This document shows positions 7,356-8,415 of a DNA stretch of 8,415 nt, one piece after another. The translations under genes were made by a program, and so were the position numbers. Under the pieces are notes generated by a model that was given only the letters and a program-made list of their open reading frames with translations, did not search any database and had not been told where the DNA came from. The stretch covers positions 1 through 8,415 of the forward strand of contig JBLIKA010000131.1 of NCBI GenBank assembly GCA_047637355.1. The letters run 5' to 3'. The stretch is from Glaciecola sp047637355 (lineage in GTDB: Bacteria > Pseudomonadota > Gammaproteobacteria > Enterobacterales > Alteromonadaceae). The number at the start of each line of letters is the position of its first letter. The first letter of the stretch is position 1.

Positions 7356-7368
7356 GCATCAGGCAATA
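7331..7368 (+). repeat. Nine-base direct repeat in the dapA-gcvR divergent region
   Basis: CAGGCAATA occurs at 7331-7339 and again at 7360-7368, 29 bases apart start to start. The first copy sits in the -35/spacer region of the candidate gcvR promoter and the second covers its predicted start. Between them AAGCAT also occurs twice (7345-7350 and 7354-7359). The placement suits an operator, but I do not recognise the motif. Confidence 0.45.
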
Positions 7369-7412
7369 CATTTTTTTCGAAAATTTTATGTAAGAACATA
7401 TTTTGACCTACA

Positions 7413-7442
7413 TTGTCGCTTAATTTTTTCTTGTGTTAATAT
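7413..7442 (+). promoter_or_regulatory. Alternative gcvR-proximal promoter candidate
   Basis: TTGTCG (7413-7418), an 18-base spacer and TAATAT (7437-7442) preceded by an extended TG at 7434-7435. It would give a leader of about 25 bases. It matches less well than the upstream candidate at 7327-7355. Confidence 0.22.
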
Positions 7443-7473
7443 TAGGATTATCATTTATAAGTACAGAATTAGT

Positions 7474-8034
7474 ATGAATCAACAGATTATCGTTAATATT
7501 TTAGGTGCCGACAAATTAGGTATTTTAAGTGAGATTAGCGCTTGTGTGCATGACAAATGCTGCAATATTCTCGACAGTCGTCATGCTATTTACGGAAAGG
7601 ACTTTTCGTTATCAATGATTGTTGAAGGTACACAATCAGCTATTACAAAGTTAGAATTACAGATGGCGAGTCTATGCATGCAGCATGGCCTCCTCTCAAT
7701 GATAAAACGAACAAGTGGTCATGCCAAACAGAATCTAGAACAGCTTATTAATTTGGAGTTTTCTGGAGAAGATGCGAAAGGCATCATTAAACAAGTCACC
7801 GGATTTATTGCTCAACGACAAGTCTCTGTTAGCGCATTTAGACAAAAAACATTTATCGATAAAACAACTAACATCGAGAACGTTAGATGTAAAATGGTGC
7901 TCAGCGCTACAAAAGAATTAAACTTGGTTAATTTTGATGAAGAAATAAAACAACTCATGTGCCAATTAGGCTTATCAGGCAAAGTAACATACAACGAAAT
8001 AAAGGAAGAAAATGAACACATTGAAAGTTGGTGA
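7474..8034 (+). CDS. gcvR: Glycine cleavage system transcriptional repressor, double ACT domain
   Basis: Cytoplasmic regulator. In E. coli GcvR binds GcvA and turns it into a repressor of the glycine cleavage operon; glycine relieves this. The 186 residues (E. coli 190) form two ACT domains, about 4-80 and 91-175. The first starts with the ACT pattern IVNILGADKLGILSEIS, then CCNILDSRHAIYGKDFSLSMIV, resembling the E. coli NIEDSRLAMLGEEFTFIMLL segment. I chose the ATG at 7474 because family similarity begins there; the frame is open back to 7309, but that 55-residue extension is unlike the family and overlaps the promoter region. No strong ribosome site precedes the ATG. The stop lies 23 bases inside bcp, so the two are probably cotranscribed. 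No gcvA, gcvB or gcvTHP genes are in the window to confirm the target. Confidence 0.9.
   Translation: MNQQIIVNILGADKLGILSEISACVHDKCCNILDSRHAIYGKDFSLSMIVEGTQSAITKLELQMASLCMQHGLLSMIKRTSGHAKQNLEQLINLEFSGEDAKGIIKQVTGFIAQRQVSVSAFRQKTFIDKTTNIENVRCKMVLSATKELNLVNFDEEIKQLMCQLGLSGKVTYNEIKEENEHIESW
8002..8006 (+). promoter_or_regulatory. Ribosome binding site of bcp inside gcvR
   Basis: AAGGA lies five bases before the ATG at 8012, within the last codons of gcvR. It supports independent initiation of bcp and fixes its start despite the gene overlap. Confidence 0.75.
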
Positions 8035-8415
8035 TAAAGCACCTCAATTCACCCTACAAAACCAATCTGATGAGGCGGTCTCTTTGGCCGATCATGCCGG
8101 TAAGAAAGTACTAGTTTATTTTTATCCTAAAGCAATGACCCCTGGTTGCACTGTCCAAGCTCAGGGCTTGCGAGATATAAAGAGTGATTTAGACAAACAC
8201 AACGTTGTTGTGTTTGGTATCAGCCCTGATGCAGTAAAACGTTTACCTAAATTCATTGAAAAAGAATCATTGAACTTCACTCTATTAAGTGACGAGGACC
8301 ATGCCGTAGCTGATGCTTTTGGGGTGTGGGGTTTGAAGAAATTCATGGGTAAAGAATATGACGGAGTGCATCGCCTGAGCTTTCTAATCAACGAAAGTGG
8401 CGTTGTTAGTCACGT
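8012..8415 (+). CDS. bcp: Thiol peroxidase, Bcp/PrxQ family peroxiredoxin (3' end outside window)
   Basis: Cytoplasmic peroxiredoxin that reduces hydrogen peroxide and organic peroxides. The 134 complete codons visible correspond to most of the 156-residue E. coli protein, with about 20 residues missing. The N-terminus MNTLKVGDKAPQFTL and the core VLVYFYPKAMTPGCTVQA match closely. The peroxidatic Cys is C46 in the PxxxTPGC motif (TGC at 8147-8149), with T43 and P44 kept. The E. coli resolving Cys five residues later is Gln here (CAG at 8162-8164), and the third E. coli Cys (in DHQVCEQFG) is Ala. No other Cys occurs in the visible part, so this looks like a 1-Cys form unless one lies in the missing tail. 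Later motifs LNFTLLSDEDH, FGVWGLKKFMGKEYDGVHRLSFLI are typical. It overlaps gcvR by 23 bases. Confidence 0.96.
   Translation, partial: MNTLKVGDKAPQFTLQNQSDEAVSLADHAGKKVLVYFYPKAMTPGCTVQAQGLRDIKSDLDKHNVVVFGISPDAVKRLPKFIEKESLNFTLLSDEDHAVADAFGVWGLKKFMGKEYDGVHRLSFLINESGVVSH

Noticed and set aside
7309..7473. In-frame extension of gcvR starting 55 codons upstream
   Set aside because: The extra residues do not resemble GcvR, the stretch contains the best promoter candidate, and family similarity begins exactly at the ATG at 7474.
7812..8391. Two minus-strand frames of 76 codons over gcvR and bcp
   Set aside because: Both are complements of well-conserved coding sequence and lack ribosome sites.

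Overview
The window looks like an ordinary core-genome segment of a gammaproteobacterium. The proteins line up closely, residue by residue from memory, with Escherichia coli NrdA, NrdB, YfaE, DsbC, PurC, BamC, DapA, GcvR and Bcp. The DNA is AT-rich, and the signals are those of a low-GC marine relative, plausibly in the Alteromonadales (Colwellia, Thalassotalea or Pseudoalteromonas-like). That placement is an inference from general resemblance and base composition, not from a marker gene.

Left part (1-3504, plus strand): the class Ia ribonucleotide reductase operon. It holds nrdA (5' end outside the window), nrdB, and the small [2Fe-2S] ferredoxin gene yfaE, which starts one base after the nrdB stop. 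NrdA reduces ribonucleoside diphosphates, NrdB holds the diiron-tyrosyl radical, and YfaE supplies electrons to maintain that cofactor. Every catalytic and radical-transfer residue I could check is present.

Middle (3505-5283): a short AT-rich convergent gap with no convincing terminator, then on the minus strand a periplasmic disulfide isomerase gene of the DsbC family. It is separated from purC by a clear rho-independent terminator that ends the purC-side operon.

Right part (4573-8415): the minus-strand operon dapA-bamC-purC (lysine/peptidoglycan precursor synthesis, outer-membrane assembly lipoprotein, purine synthesis), with gaps of 11 and 17 bases. Divergent from it on the plus strand are gcvR (ACT-domain regulator of glycine cleavage) and bcp (thiol peroxidase, cut by the window edge), which overlap by 23 bases. 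This gene order is the same as in E. coli. The 182-base divergent region holds overlapping candidate promoters for both directions and a 9-bp direct repeat placed like an operator.

I found no mobile element, CRISPR array, tRNA, rRNA or clearly novel system. The points most worth a second look are: the peroxiredoxin has Gln where the E. coli protein has its resolving Cys; the dapA/gcvR intergenic repeat and overlapping promoters; a change in the DapA lysine feedback pocket; an extended acidic tail on NrdA; and a dsbC gene outside its usual neighbourhood.
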